Shown piece after piece: positions 7,928-15,979 of a stretch of 32,686 nucleotides of DNA. The notes under the pieces were generated by a model that did no database searches, was not told the DNA's origin, and saw nothing but the letters and a program-made list of their open reading frames with translations. The stretch is taken from the NCBI GenBank assembly GCA_900547825.1, contig URII01000025.1, positions 1 to 32,686 on the forward strand, given 5' to 3'. The DNA is from an uncultured Porphyromonadaceae bacterium (GTDB taxonomy: Bacteria; Bacteroidota; Bacteroidia; Bacteroidales; Muribaculaceae). Numbering within the stretch: position 1 is the stretch's first letter; each line of letters starts with the position of its first letter. The translations under genes were made by a program, and so were the position numbers.

Positions 7928-9221
7928 ATTATCGTTCCTGCTGTCGTTCTTCCTGTGGGCATTCGGGGCTCTTCCGGCCTTATGCTCACAGGTGGAGCCT
8001 GTTACTGTGGGCCAAACAGTCCGTGTGGCCCCTCCTCGTCTTACAGAGGGAATGGAGTTTAATGACGTTAGCCTGTGCGACACTTTGTCTTTGCGTCCGG
8101 CTCCTGTACAGTCCACTCTGTTTGCTGATTCATTGCCTGTGGTCAAACATGCTCCCCGGTGGTTCCGGCAATGGCTGTCGTCGCTCATACGCGGCAATGT
8201 GGATCACACCCGCGACAAACCTCTCGACCTTAGTTTCGCTGTTTCGCCGAGCTATACCCGTGAGGCGAGTTTCGGCATAGGAGGGGCGGCAACGGCCCTT
8301 TACCGTATGAACCGGAATGATACGCTTAAGTCGCCGAGCGATGTATTCGCGTCAGTCAACATATCAATCAACGGCTTCTTCGTCGTTACGTTTAAAGGCA
8401 ACAACCTTTTCCCCGACAACCGCAGCCGCCTTTCCTATAATCTTGAACTGTATCGTAAGTCGCTTGATTTCTGGGGCGTGAACTCCGAGGAGACAGCCCG
8501 TAATCCGACATCCCACTATGACCGGCGTCAGATCGACCTGAAAGCCGAATATGTGTATCGGATTTACCGTAACATATATCTTGGCGCCCAGATGCGGCTT
8601 GACTATACTGAAGCCCGGACTATCCGTAACCCTGAATATCTGCTTGGCGAGCGCCCTCGGTATTATGTTACCGGATTAGGAGCTTCCGTGGCGCTTGATT
8701 CGCGCGACAATATCCTCAATCCCACCCGCGGAGTTTACCTTATGTACAAAGCGTTGTTTTATCCCCATTGGCTCGGCAACGCACCGCATTATTTCATGTC
8801 GCAGCATCTGATATGCGATGCCTATATCGGTCTGTGGAAAGGTGCCGTGCTGGGGCTTGACTATTATTTCGGGGTGAACACCGACAAGACGCCGTGGACC
8901 ATGCGCGAACAGATAGCCAGCGACGGCATACGTATGCGCGGATATTATATGGGTGAGGCCATAGACAATTCCCAGATCGCCGCACAGATAGAACTGCGGC
9001 AGCATGTCTACAAACGTTTCGGTGTGGTAGGATGGGTAGGCGGTGCCACTCTGTTCTCGTCAATAAAGGATTACACTACAAAGAATATTCGTCCCGAATG
9101 GCTCCATAATTTCGGATTGGGATTGCGGTTTGAATTCAAGCACAATGTCAACGCCCGTGTTGATTTCGGCTGGGGCCAGGGCACCAAAGGCCTCGTTTTT
9201 GCCATAGGCGAGGCTTTCTGA
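7905..9221 (+). CDS. Outer-membrane beta-barrel protein of the BamA/TamA (Omp85) type, no evident POTRA domains
   Basis: The product is 438 residues from the ATG at 7905, which is followed by a good signal peptide ('LSFLLSFFLWAFGALPALCS'). The body is a predicted beta-barrel with the Omp85-type strand and turn 'LDSRDNILNPTRGVYLMYKA' and alternating strands ending in a terminal aromatic residue ('FAIGEAF'), as in outer-membrane barrels. At this length there is room for a barrel and about 100 extra residues, but not a full POTRA array. Omp85 barrels insert or export outer-membrane proteins; the substrate here is unknown. An upstream in-frame start at 7884 is possible but would lengthen the overlap with ftsH and spoil the signal peptide. 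Confidence 0.8.
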   Translation: MTRLRPTELSFLLSFFLWAFGALPALCSQVEPVTVGQTVRVAPPRLTEGMEFNDVSLCDTLSLRPAPVQSTLFADSLPVVKHAPRWFRQWLSSLIRGNVDHTRDKPLDLSFAVSPSYTREASFGIGGAATALYRMNRNDTLKSPSDVFASVNISINGFFVVTFKGNNLFPDNRSRLSYNLELYRKSLDFWGVNSEETARNPTSHYDRRQIDLKAEYVYRIYRNIYLGAQMRLDYTEARTIRNPEYLLGERPRYYVTGLGASVALDSRDNILNPTRGVYLMYKALFYPHWLGNAPHYFMSQHLICDAYIGLWKGAVLGLDYYFGVNTDKTPWTMREQIASDGIRMRGYYMGEAIDNSQIAAQIELRQHVYKRFGVVGWVGGATLFSSIKDYTTKNIRPEWLHNFGLGLRFEFKHNVNARVDFGWGQGTKGLVFAIGEAF

Positions 9222-9365
9222 TCAGAATTTCTTCTGTTATATTCGTTGGCAAAATTCTGTTTTATGTTGTTAATAAGCTGAAAAGTATTAAACCTTTGTT
9301 TTTACCGGTTGTCATATAAACGTATTTGCAAAGAATTAATATTATTAAGCTATAAACTAAGCAAC

Positions 9366-9881
9366 ATGAAAAAGAAAGTATTGGCAATCGCCATCGCAGC
9401 ACTGACGTTTACATCATTGGCCTCTTCCGCTCAGAAGAAATTCGACGGTAAATGTAAATCCGACAAGAGAGAATTATCCTGTAAAGGCGATTCCTGCCGT
9501 TCAGCTCAAAGATGTTATAATCCCTTTGAGGGACTTGGGCTTACAGCCGACCAACAGAAAAAAATAGATGAACTTAAAGCTGACTGCAAGCAGAAACGCG
9601 ACCGCGACCGTGCAGCCGGTATGCAGCAGAAAAAGGACGAAATATCAAAGCGCCGTGCTCAGGCAAAAGAAAGCCGTGCCAAGTATCTCAAAGACGTAAA
9701 AAGTATACTGACTCCCGAGCAGTATGTACAATTTCTTGAAAACAATTTTGTAAACTCACCCCGGCAGCAGAAGTTTCCTGACCGTAAGTTCAACAAGGGC
9801 GGAAAGAAACATGACCTCCGCAAAGGCGATTTACGCCGGGGCGAAGCCCGCAAGGGTGACTTCAAAAACAAAGATAAGTGA
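9366..9881 (+). CDS. Spy/CpxP-like periplasmic protein with cysteine cluster and basic repeat tail
   Basis: The ATG at 9366 opens a clean signal peptide ending near 'SLASSA'; an upstream in-frame start at 9309 would put a non-secretory extension before it. The mature protein is very basic, helical and carries two LTxxQ-like motifs, 'LTADQ' (59-63 region) and 'LTPEQ' (115-119), typical of Spy/CpxP proteins, which act as periplasmic chaperones or sensor modulators. Unusual points are cysteines at about 30, 39, 44, 50 and 74, and a C-terminal tail made of four five-residue units (DLRKG, DLRRG, EARKG, DFKNK). It is convergent with the MACPF gene across a shared terminator. Function is inferred from motifs only. 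Confidence 0.75.
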   Translation: MKKKVLAIAIAALTFTSLASSAQKKFDGKCKSDKRELSCKGDSCRSAQRCYNPFEGLGLTADQQKKIDELKADCKQKRDRDRAAGMQQKKDEISKRRAQAKESRAKYLKDVKSILTPEQYVQFLENNFVNSPRQQKFPDRKFNKGGKKHDLRKGDLRRGEARKGDFKNKDK

Positions 9882-9885
9882 TAAT

Positions 9886-9924
9886 AAAAAGAATGAGGCT
9901 GTCAACGACAGCCTCATTCTTTTT
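9886..9924. terminator. Strong bidirectional intrinsic terminator
   Basis: An 18-bp perfect stem (9886-9903 with 9907-9924) has a 3-nt loop AAC and A/T tracts on both flanks, so it can terminate both the Spy-like gene (plus strand) and the MACPF gene (minus strand), which end 4 nt and 10 nt away. Confidence 0.92.
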
Positions 9925-9934
9925 TACAGTAAAA

Positions 9935-12241
9935 TTACCAAGGGAGCGGCTGGCACACATTGTCTCCTTTGAACCTTTTGATGTCTAATGGCTTGGTGGA
10001 CAGCACACACCATATGCCGATATCGAATGTCATGCTTCCCTCATTCCATTGGTATTTGCTCAGCCATGACTGGGTGCTCCACCACTCTTTCCATGCATTC
10101 TCCTCGCTTTCGAGGCAGTTGCGTTTAAGTTCGCTGCCACCTGTTGAGGCAAAGATGCGTGTCGGTTCCACGGCTGCATCTTTTTTGTCATAAAGTCCGA
10201 AAGCCGTAAGTTTCTGGCTGATATCTGTGCCCGGTTCTGCAAACTTTACCCATACATAATTGTCGGTGATTATGAGCCCCCCGCAATCGGAACAGTCACC
10301 GCGTTTCACGTAATAATCCCCGATCTCGCCCTCGGTCAGAAACCGTATGTCGGTTATCCCGTCGCAGTCGTTTTCATGGGCCAGGGCATAATACCAGTAA
10401 TGGTCCTCATTGTCAGCTGCGGCATTATAGAAGGCATTTTGGGTCGTCTCTACGGCATAACCCTTGTCGTAATGGGCATATTTGTTGGCCATCATGGGAT
10501 AATAAACCCTTTTTTTGCCCGGATGGCGTGGGTCTTCCGCGATAAAGGATTTGGGCTCTCCGGATTTATGGTCGTTTGATCCGTTTTTCATGATCACATC
10601 CGCCAGAATCAGGGGCGATCGTGAATTTGCCATAAACTGATGTGATTCAAGATAATCCATTTTGGCGTCCGCAAGTTTCTTTACAACATTCTCCATGCGT
10701 TCATAGGCCACAGAGTCGGCATGGGTCATCTGGTCGCCGAAGCGGCTGAGGTAAATGCCGAGTACATTGTTGGCCAGTTTCTCCACGGGATATAGGTCCC
10801 AGTTGAATTCCGCGCTGTCATCGTCAGTATCCGGATTCAGGGCCGAGGAGGATAGCCGGCGGTAGCTGACAAGCGACCAGTTTTCGCTGTTCTCGCTGCC
10901 ATTGAACCCTTCAAGCCATTTGCCCGCATCGTTGTCGGTCATATATCCGCCCGTAACTGAATAAAAACTCCATGCCTTGGTGGCAGAGGAATAGTCCTCG
11001 CTGTGGTAGCCTACATCAACACTGCTGTTTATATAAGGGCTATGGTTGGCCTGATATATGTCAAGCCAGCTTTTTGCAGCCGAACCGGAAGTGGGATTTA
11101 TTACTTTCATTTCCGCACTGGCGTCAACCCCGAGAGTATGCTCATATACATTTTCTTCACGGGCATAAAGATACAGACACCGGCCTCCGAAAACACCGTT
11201 TGTAATTAAATCGGTTCCCCAGGTATCAAAGAAAAGGGTGGGGTTGAAACTTTCAGGCTCGGTGGATCCGAGCTGTTCGAGAAATTTGGGATTGATCAGG
11301 GCCATAAGCGTAGTGTCGGGGTGCTGGTTATTCTCTGAAAGCTCAAACAGAGGCATCTGTATTGCAACTTCCGATTTCCTGACACTGTAAAGGTTCATGT
11401 AATATTCGAAGTCAAGGCTCTGGTAGGTCTCGCTTGTAACTCCGAGATTGAAACTTCCGCTGATAGAGCCACGATTTTCTTTTCGCGGTTTGAATATGCC
11501 TTTGCCGCCTGACACCCCCACCATATCGAAGCCCGCCGTAACTTTGCGTGTTTTCTTAAAATCTATGCCGAGGTTTACAGATACCTGATGCATTGAGCTT
11601 TCCGAGGATTCTTCCGAATGTTCCGCCATAAATTCCTGGTTGAGTGTGGAGTTTACGGTGATGTATTTTTCGTCAAGTTCTGAAAGATGGTCATAAAGAA
11701 GTATGGACGCCGTTGTGTTGCCGAGTTGTCCGAAACAGAAAGTGCCCTTGCCCATATACTCGCTGTAGCTTGAAAGCATGGGATTTTCAGGATTGGAAAC
11801 GGAGCGTGCTGGTGCTTGTCGGTCGGATATTCCGTCAGCAACTTTTACGGCTGTAATGAACATGTGCCTCCCTTCTTCAGGACAACCTTTCGGCGACACT
11901 GCAACAGGTATTACCGCCCTGTTGGATGTAAATGCATCAGTAGCCGTAAATTCCACATATTGATTGTTGCCCTCGGTTACCACGCGGGCTGTTATTTCAG
12001 CACCTTCAGGGATTGATATTTCCACCGGCTCCAATGAATTGACCGGAATCCGTGGGGCTCCGGAACCCGAAAAATCCACCACATGGTAAAGATTGTTGTG
12101 TATGATATCTTTCCCTGTTTCTACCGGATGGAAAGGTCTTGGCTCATCCGGTTGGTTGTCATCACTACAGGATTGCAGTGACAATGATGCTATCAGCCCG
12201 GGAATAATGGCTGATACGGCCATTTTGATGCTTTTCTTCAT
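9935..12241 (-). CDS. MACPF (membrane attack complex/perforin) domain lipoprotein
   Basis: The product is 768 residues from the ATG at 12241, which gives a lipoprotein signal with lipobox 'LQSC' (Cys25); a longer frame to 12298 adds no signal. Residues about 30-150 form a beta-rich N-terminal region, and the MACPF domain follows, with the family signature near 335-353 ('LFFDTWGTDLITNGVFGG', compare Tyr/Trp-Gly-Thr in perforin). The last 150 residues form a separate C-terminal domain rich in Trp and Tyr and with Cys pairs ('GDCSDCGG'). MACPF proteins form membrane pores; in gut Bacteroidales several are secreted antimicrobial lipoproteins (BSAPs) that kill related strains, while others have unknown roles. 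Neither target nor immunity can be read here. It is a single-gene unit with its own promoter and terminator. Confidence 0.85.
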   Translation of the reverse strand: MKKSIKMAVSAIIPGLIASLSLQSCSDDNQPDEPRPFHPVETGKDIIHNNLYHVVDFSGSGAPRIPVNSLEPVEISIPEGAEITARVVTEGNNQYVEFTATDAFTSNRAVIPVAVSPKGCPEEGRHMFITAVKVADGISDRQAPARSVSNPENPMLSSYSEYMGKGTFCFGQLGNTTASILLYDHLSELDEKYITVNSTLNQEFMAEHSEESSESSMHQVSVNLGIDFKKTRKVTAGFDMVGVSGGKGIFKPRKENRGSISGSFNLGVTSETYQSLDFEYYMNLYSVRKSEVAIQMPLFELSENNQHPDTTLMALINPKFLEQLGSTEPESFNPTLFFDTWGTDLITNGVFGGRCLYLYAREENVYEHTLGVDASAEMKVINPTSGSAAKSWLDIYQANHSPYINSSVDVGYHSEDYSSATKAWSFYSVTGGYMTDNDAGKWLEGFNGSENSENWSLVSYRRLSSSALNPDTDDDSAEFNWDLYPVEKLANNVLGIYLSRFGDQMTHADSVAYERMENVVKKLADAKMDYLESHQFMANSRSPLILADVIMKNGSNDHKSGEPKSFIAEDPRHPGKKRVYYPMMANKYAHYDKGYAVETTQNAFYNAAADNEDHYWYYALAHENDCDGITDIRFLTEGEIGDYYVKRGDCSDCGGLIITDNYVWVKFAEPGTDISQKLTAFGLYDKKDAAVEPTRIFASTGGSELKRNCLESEENAWKEWWSTQSWLSKYQWNEGSMTFDIGIWCVLSTKPLDIKRFKGDNVCQPLPW

Positions 12242-12271
12242 GCTATGCTGTGTTTTAATGGTACTATGGCG

Positions 12272-12303
12272 CAAAAATAGGTATATACCACAAAACATGC
12301 AAC
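12272..12303 (-). promoter_or_regulatory. Bacteroidota promoter for the MACPF gene
   Basis: On the minus strand GTTG (12303-12300) is followed after 20 nt by TATTTTTG (12279-12272). The start site would be near 12266, giving a leader of about 25 nt. Confidence 0.6.
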
Positions 12304-12384
12304 ATTATTCTGATAAAATCATAATCTATGGATTGTATATTGGTTTATCCGTGTTTTATGGTGAGTGTCTAAATATATGCAGAT

Positions 12385-13446
12385 TCAGTCAAGCATAAGC
12401 CGCAGGGTGGGGCGGCATGATGGGAAGCCGGTAATCTCGCCGATGGACTGTGAACTGAAAATAAGGCGTGTCAGAATGTCGGCATTTACATCGAAATCAA
12501 GCTTCCCACGGTAGGAGTCGTTTGTATCTGATCTCCCGTTGGCTATTATATAAATGTGGTTGTTGTCAGTGAGGATTGGGTCGGTAACCTTTATGGCACA
12601 TTTCCACTGCGGGTTGGCTGCGGCTATTGTGCGTAGACATTCCCCGGCGTCGATTATCCTGAACATACCTCTTGCATGTAGATTGCATGGCTGTTTATCG
12701 GGATTGGCCATGACGCATATCGGCCTGTCGGGCCATGCGTTGCGTATATGCTCCAAAACCGCCGAGCGGGCGTTTTCGTTCTCATGCAGAAGACACCTGA
12801 TACTTATATAACCGTCACCCTCAAAGGCAAACCCCATTCCAGATACAGCCCCGTCGGATGGATTGCTCATTGCGATAAATTTTCCGTTATCGAGGCTCAG
12901 GTCATCGAGTATGTTCAGGAAATCCCTCTGTGAATGTATTATGCCGCACTTCTGTTGTATCTCGAAATTATGGAATGCTTCGTATATGTCAGGCGAGAAA
13001 TGGTTGTCGGCTTCGGCATATGAGCCTTCATAGGGGAAATGGTGTACCGATGTGTAACGTTGGTAATCGTAATATACCGTTGTGGCAAATCCGAATCGGT
13101 CATAGAAAAAATACAGATGCGGCTGTGCCGGTATGAGGGCGCAGAACATGTCGCCGCGCCGGCGGCTTTCTATCAGAGAATCTATGATAAGAGCCGACAT
13201 ATACCCCTTGCCGCGTTCCTGTTTACGGGTTGAGGCGCCGGATATATATGATGTCGGCACCTCTTGCCCGTGGAATTTCATTACATAGCGCTGGAGCAGC
13301 AGCGAACTTACGGTTTTGCCGTCAATTTCCAGCGTAAGGGCGTCAGAATCATTATAGACTCGGTCAAAATACATGTCTATGTATTCGGCGGAGTCACCGA
13401 ATGATTCCGCCCATAGACGTTTCAGTGTGTCACGTTTGTTTGCCAT
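12385..13446 (-). CDS. GNAT-family N-acetyltransferase, Eis-like layout
   Basis: The product is 353 residues from the ATG at 13446. A frame reaching 13596 would overlap the upstream gene by over 100 nt and lacks family similarity, so I reject that extension. Residues about 1-135 form a GNAT domain with the acetyl-CoA loop 'RKQERGKGYMSALI'; the rest resembles the second GNAT plus sterol-carrier-like C-terminal part of Eis-type proteins ('FDVNADILTRLIFSS' near the end). The acceptor substrate is unknown. It lies 38 nt downstream of the DUF4301 gene and is probably co-transcribed. Confidence 0.75.
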   Translation of the reverse strand: MANKRDTLKRLWAESFGDSAEYIDMYFDRVYNDSDALTLEIDGKTVSSLLLQRYVMKFHGQEVPTSYISGASTRKQERGKGYMSALIIDSLIESRRRGDMFCALIPAQPHLYFFYDRFGFATTVYYDYQRYTSVHHFPYEGSYAEADNHFSPDIYEAFHNFEIQQKCGIIHSQRDFLNILDDLSLDNGKFIAMSNPSDGAVSGMGFAFEGDGYISIRCLLHENENARSAVLEHIRNAWPDRPICVMANPDKQPCNLHARGMFRIIDAGECLRTIAAANPQWKCAIKVTDPILTDNNHIYIIANGRSDTNDSYRGKLDFDVNADILTRLIFSSQSIGEITGFPSCRPTLRLMLD

Positions 13447-13484
13447 GCAATTATAACGGACTTCGGGAGCCTTTGGTTCCCCCG

Positions 13485-15008
13485 TTATGCCGTGTGTGCC
13501 GGCCTCAGCAGGTCGTTGACGGTCTTTACAGGATTGAACGTTGCCACGGGCACCTCGACAAATATCGTATTCCAGTCGCTCATAGCTCCGTTCCATAGTC
13601 CCGGAAGCTCAAGCGCTTTTATCGCATGTCCCTTTATCGACTTTGACGATATGAAACCGGTGTTGGGATCCACATACTTTCTCAGGTCATATTTTTTACC
13701 CTCGGCATCCTTGAGATAGCATACCAGATCCACCGGATTGAAGTGGGTTGACCGCGCTGCCATAGCGGCGTATTCCGCACAGCTCATGTCAATCTGAGTA
13801 CTTTCCAATATCTGGGGGGAGGAGGTGCCGTCGGCGTTGCGGGTTATAAACGGTCCGCCTCCAGGTTCTCCCTCATTTTTAACCATGCCGCATACACGCA
13901 GGGGGCGGTCTAATTTCGAGCGCATCCATTCTGCGAGTCCGGCTCCATTCAAAGTGGTGTACTGGGGCCCTTCTATGCAGAGTGTATTTCTCATATATTC
14001 ACCTACCTCATTTGTCAGATCGGTGGAGAAGTCGGTGGTGAACCTCTCTATATAGTCGTTCATGATACGGCGGTTCTCCACTAATATCCCGCCGAGCACT
14101 TTTTTGTAATGGATCGTTGTTTCACGCTGAGCTTCCGGCACCACATTGTCGATATTCTTTATAAACACTGTTTCTGCGTCAATGTCGTTCATATTCTCAA
14201 GCAACGCGCCATGGCCTCCGGGGCGGAATATGAGGTTGCCTTCCTCATCACGTGCCGGTGTGCCGTCACTGTTGGCGGCCACTGTGTCGGTGGACGGCTT
14301 CTGAACGCTTATGCTCACCTCAAAATCATGCCCGGTGGCTTCAGACAGTGCAGGCTGCATGAGTCTTAGCTTGTCCTCGAACATGCTTTTGTGCTCATCG
14401 CTTACAGTGAGATGTATTCTCACATTGCCGTTGGCGTCCGATGCCATCTGGGTGCCCTCGGCCAACTGCTCTTCAAGAGCTGTGCGGTCATGTGTATTGT
14501 AGTGGTGGAAAATGAGCAGGGCCTTGGGCATGGAGCCGTAGTTGAGACCGTCAGGATAAAGGATGGCCCGTGCTATATCCTTGTCACGACCGAGCTGATG
14601 CAGTTCCGTCGCCGACATCCCGTGAATTCGTAAAAGCGCTGCATTTAGTTCGGTTATGAACGGTATGTTCTCAATGTGCCGCATCAGGTTGTCAATGTCC
14701 GATCCGGGTTCAGGCAGTTTTTTAGGAGAGTTGACATATTCATACAGAGCTTTGAACATGCGCGAGGCTGCACCTGATGCCGGTACAAACTTCATTACGT
14801 CGCCTCCTTCCGATATATAACGGTTCCATATGGCGATGGCCTCTTTTTCCTCTTGTGGTGTGAGCACTTTTATGCCATTTCCGGCAGTGGCGCAGTTCAC
14901 TATCTGTAAATACGGAAATCCGTTGCGGATGTGTTCGAGTTGCGTGTCTAATGTTTGTTGTGTTATGCCTTTGCTATTCAGGATTTTGGCATCATTGGAG
15001 CTTGACAT
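13485..15008 (-). CDS. DUF4301 domain-containing protein
   Basis: This 507-residue cytosolic protein matches the Bacteroidota family DUF4301 along its length, including the strongly conserved 'MKFVPASGAASRMFKALYEY' near residues 75-94. That segment resembles the glycine-rich nucleotide-binding loop of sugar nucleotidyltransferases (GxG-x-R), and later segments such as 'FRPGGHGALLENM' would fit a related fold, so a nucleotidyltransferase-like activity is an attractive guess but unproven. No signal peptide or membrane segment is visible. A -7-like element (15064-15057, TAGCTTTG) lies about 50 nt upstream. Confidence 0.88.
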   Translation of the reverse strand: MSSSNDAKILNSKGITQQTLDTQLEHIRNGFPYLQIVNCATAGNGIKVLTPQEEKEAIAIWNRYISEGGDVMKFVPASGAASRMFKALYEYVNSPKKLPEPGSDIDNLMRHIENIPFITELNAALLRIHGMSATELHQLGRDKDIARAILYPDGLNYGSMPKALLIFHHYNTHDRTALEEQLAEGTQMASDANGNVRIHLTVSDEHKSMFEDKLRLMQPALSEATGHDFEVSISVQKPSTDTVAANSDGTPARDEEGNLIFRPGGHGALLENMNDIDAETVFIKNIDNVVPEAQRETTIHYKKVLGGILVENRRIMNDYIERFTTDFSTDLTNEVGEYMRNTLCIEGPQYTTLNGAGLAEWMRSKLDRPLRVCGMVKNEGEPGGGPFITRNADGTSSPQILESTQIDMSCAEYAAMAARSTHFNPVDLVCYLKDAEGKKYDLRKYVDPNTGFISSKSIKGHAIKALELPGLWNGAMSDWNTIFVEVPVATFNPVKTVNDLLRPAHTA

Positions 15009-15056
15009 AGGGATAGGTGTTGGGATTAGGTCTCAGATTAGTGTTTTAAGTTAAAA

Positions 15057-15064
15057 CAAAGCTA
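15057..15064 (-). promoter_or_regulatory. Candidate -7 element for the DUF4301-GNAT unit
   Basis: TAGCTTTG on the minus strand matches TAnnTTTG. The nearest -33-like GTTG (15091-15088) is at 23 nt rather than 20, so this is a weaker promoter call. Confidence 0.4.
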
Positions 15065-15128
15065 ACGAAAAAAATTGACATAATCTCCAACCCATATTAA
15101 CTTTTTTTGTGGAAAGTCGCCCTCCCGT

Positions 15129-15482
15129 TTAATTCGGAAACAAAGTAGTGCCGAGGGTGTCGCCGCTTTCGTAGAGTTCGTCGCGTAGGCCTCTTAGAAA
15201 GTCGTCGGCCATGCTGTCGCCCCCTTTCGAGCGCAATATGTGCACACGGGCATTGGTCTGGAGCAGCATGTTGCGTAACTCCGTTTCGTTCCCGCAGCTG
15301 TCAAGTATGCAACGTGCTTCCTCACGCCCCTTTATATATGCTTTTGTTATTTCGGTTTGATTGGTATCGGCAAGTTCCGGCTGTATTTTTTCGGAAGCTT
15401 CGGATCTGCCTGGATTTCCGCATGAGCAGGTGAGGGCTGTGGCTGCTATAGCCGTTATAAACAATAGGGTAAAATTCTTCAT
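15129..15482 (-). CDS. Small hypothetical lipoprotein
   Basis: I do not recognise a family. The 117-residue product starts at the ATG whose bases overlap the stop of the exonuclease gene (ATGA), so it is translationally coupled. It has a lipoprotein-like signal peptide ('LLFITAIAATALTCSC'), then a polar, mostly helical body with 'YIKGREEARCILDSC'. It is the last gene of the porQ-cmk-ispH-exonuclease operon. An in-frame non-ATG start at 15509 would disturb the signal peptide and is rejected. Confidence 0.65.
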   Translation of the reverse strand: MKNFTLLFITAIAATALTCSCGNPGRSEASEKIQPELADTNQTEITKAYIKGREEARCILDSCGNETELRNMLLQTNARVHILRSKGGDSMADDFLRGLRDELYESGDTLGTTLFPN

Positions 15483-15979
15483 ATCAGCGTCATTGCTATT
15501 TTTGCGCATGCTTCGGCATCGGCGAGCGCATTGTGATGGTTATTGAAAGGTATGCCGAGAAAATCGCATAATGATGGCAGGGTGAACGATGAGAGCAGGC
15601 TTCGGGGAATTGTGCGGCGCGCTTTTTCAAGTGTACACATAAACTGGTAATCGGGATAATCCATGCAGTATACCCTGAATGCTTCGCGTATGCAGCGTTC
15701 GTCGAATTTTTTGTTATGGGCCACAAGCGGGAGGTGCCCGATGAATCCGTAAAGTCGCTCCCATACAGTGTCAAATGTGTCGGCCTCCTCCACGTCGTCA
15801 GGGCCTATGCCATGTATCTGTTCGGTGAAGTAACGGAAAAAATATTCAGGTTCCGGCTTTACAAGCGAGTAAAAACGGTCGGTTATATATCCGTTTTGCA
15901 CTTTTACCGCTCCGATAGCGCATATCGACGACGGGTGATTGTTGGCCGTCTCCACATCTATTGCCACGAAATCATTCAT
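15479..15979 (-). CDS. DnaQ-like 3'-5' exonuclease (DEDDh)
   Basis: The product is 166 residues from the ATG at 15979 (an in-frame TTG at 15994 is less likely). It carries the DEDDh exonuclease motifs: Exo I 'AIDVETA' (Asp8, Glu10), Exo II around 'LVAHNKKFDERCIREAF', and Exo III 'HHNALADAEACAKIA' with the catalytic His and Asp. It resembles the proofreading epsilon subunit but lacks extra domains, so it may act as a stand-alone exonuclease in DNA repair or RNA processing rather than as the polymerase III epsilon subunit. It overlaps the end of ispH by 8 nt. Confidence 0.88.
   Translation of the reverse strand: MNDFVAIDVETANNHPSSICAIGAVKVQNGYITDRFYSLVKPEPEYFFRYFTEQIHGIGPDDVEEADTFDTVWERLYGFIGHLPLVAHNKKFDERCIREAFRVYCMDYPDYQFMCTLEKARRTIPRSLLSSFTLPSLCDFLGIPFNNHHNALADAEACAKIAMTLI

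Noticed and set aside
12239..12298. Longer start for the MACPF protein (19 extra codons)
   Set aside because: The extension runs through the predicted promoter and would bury the lipoprotein signal peptide.
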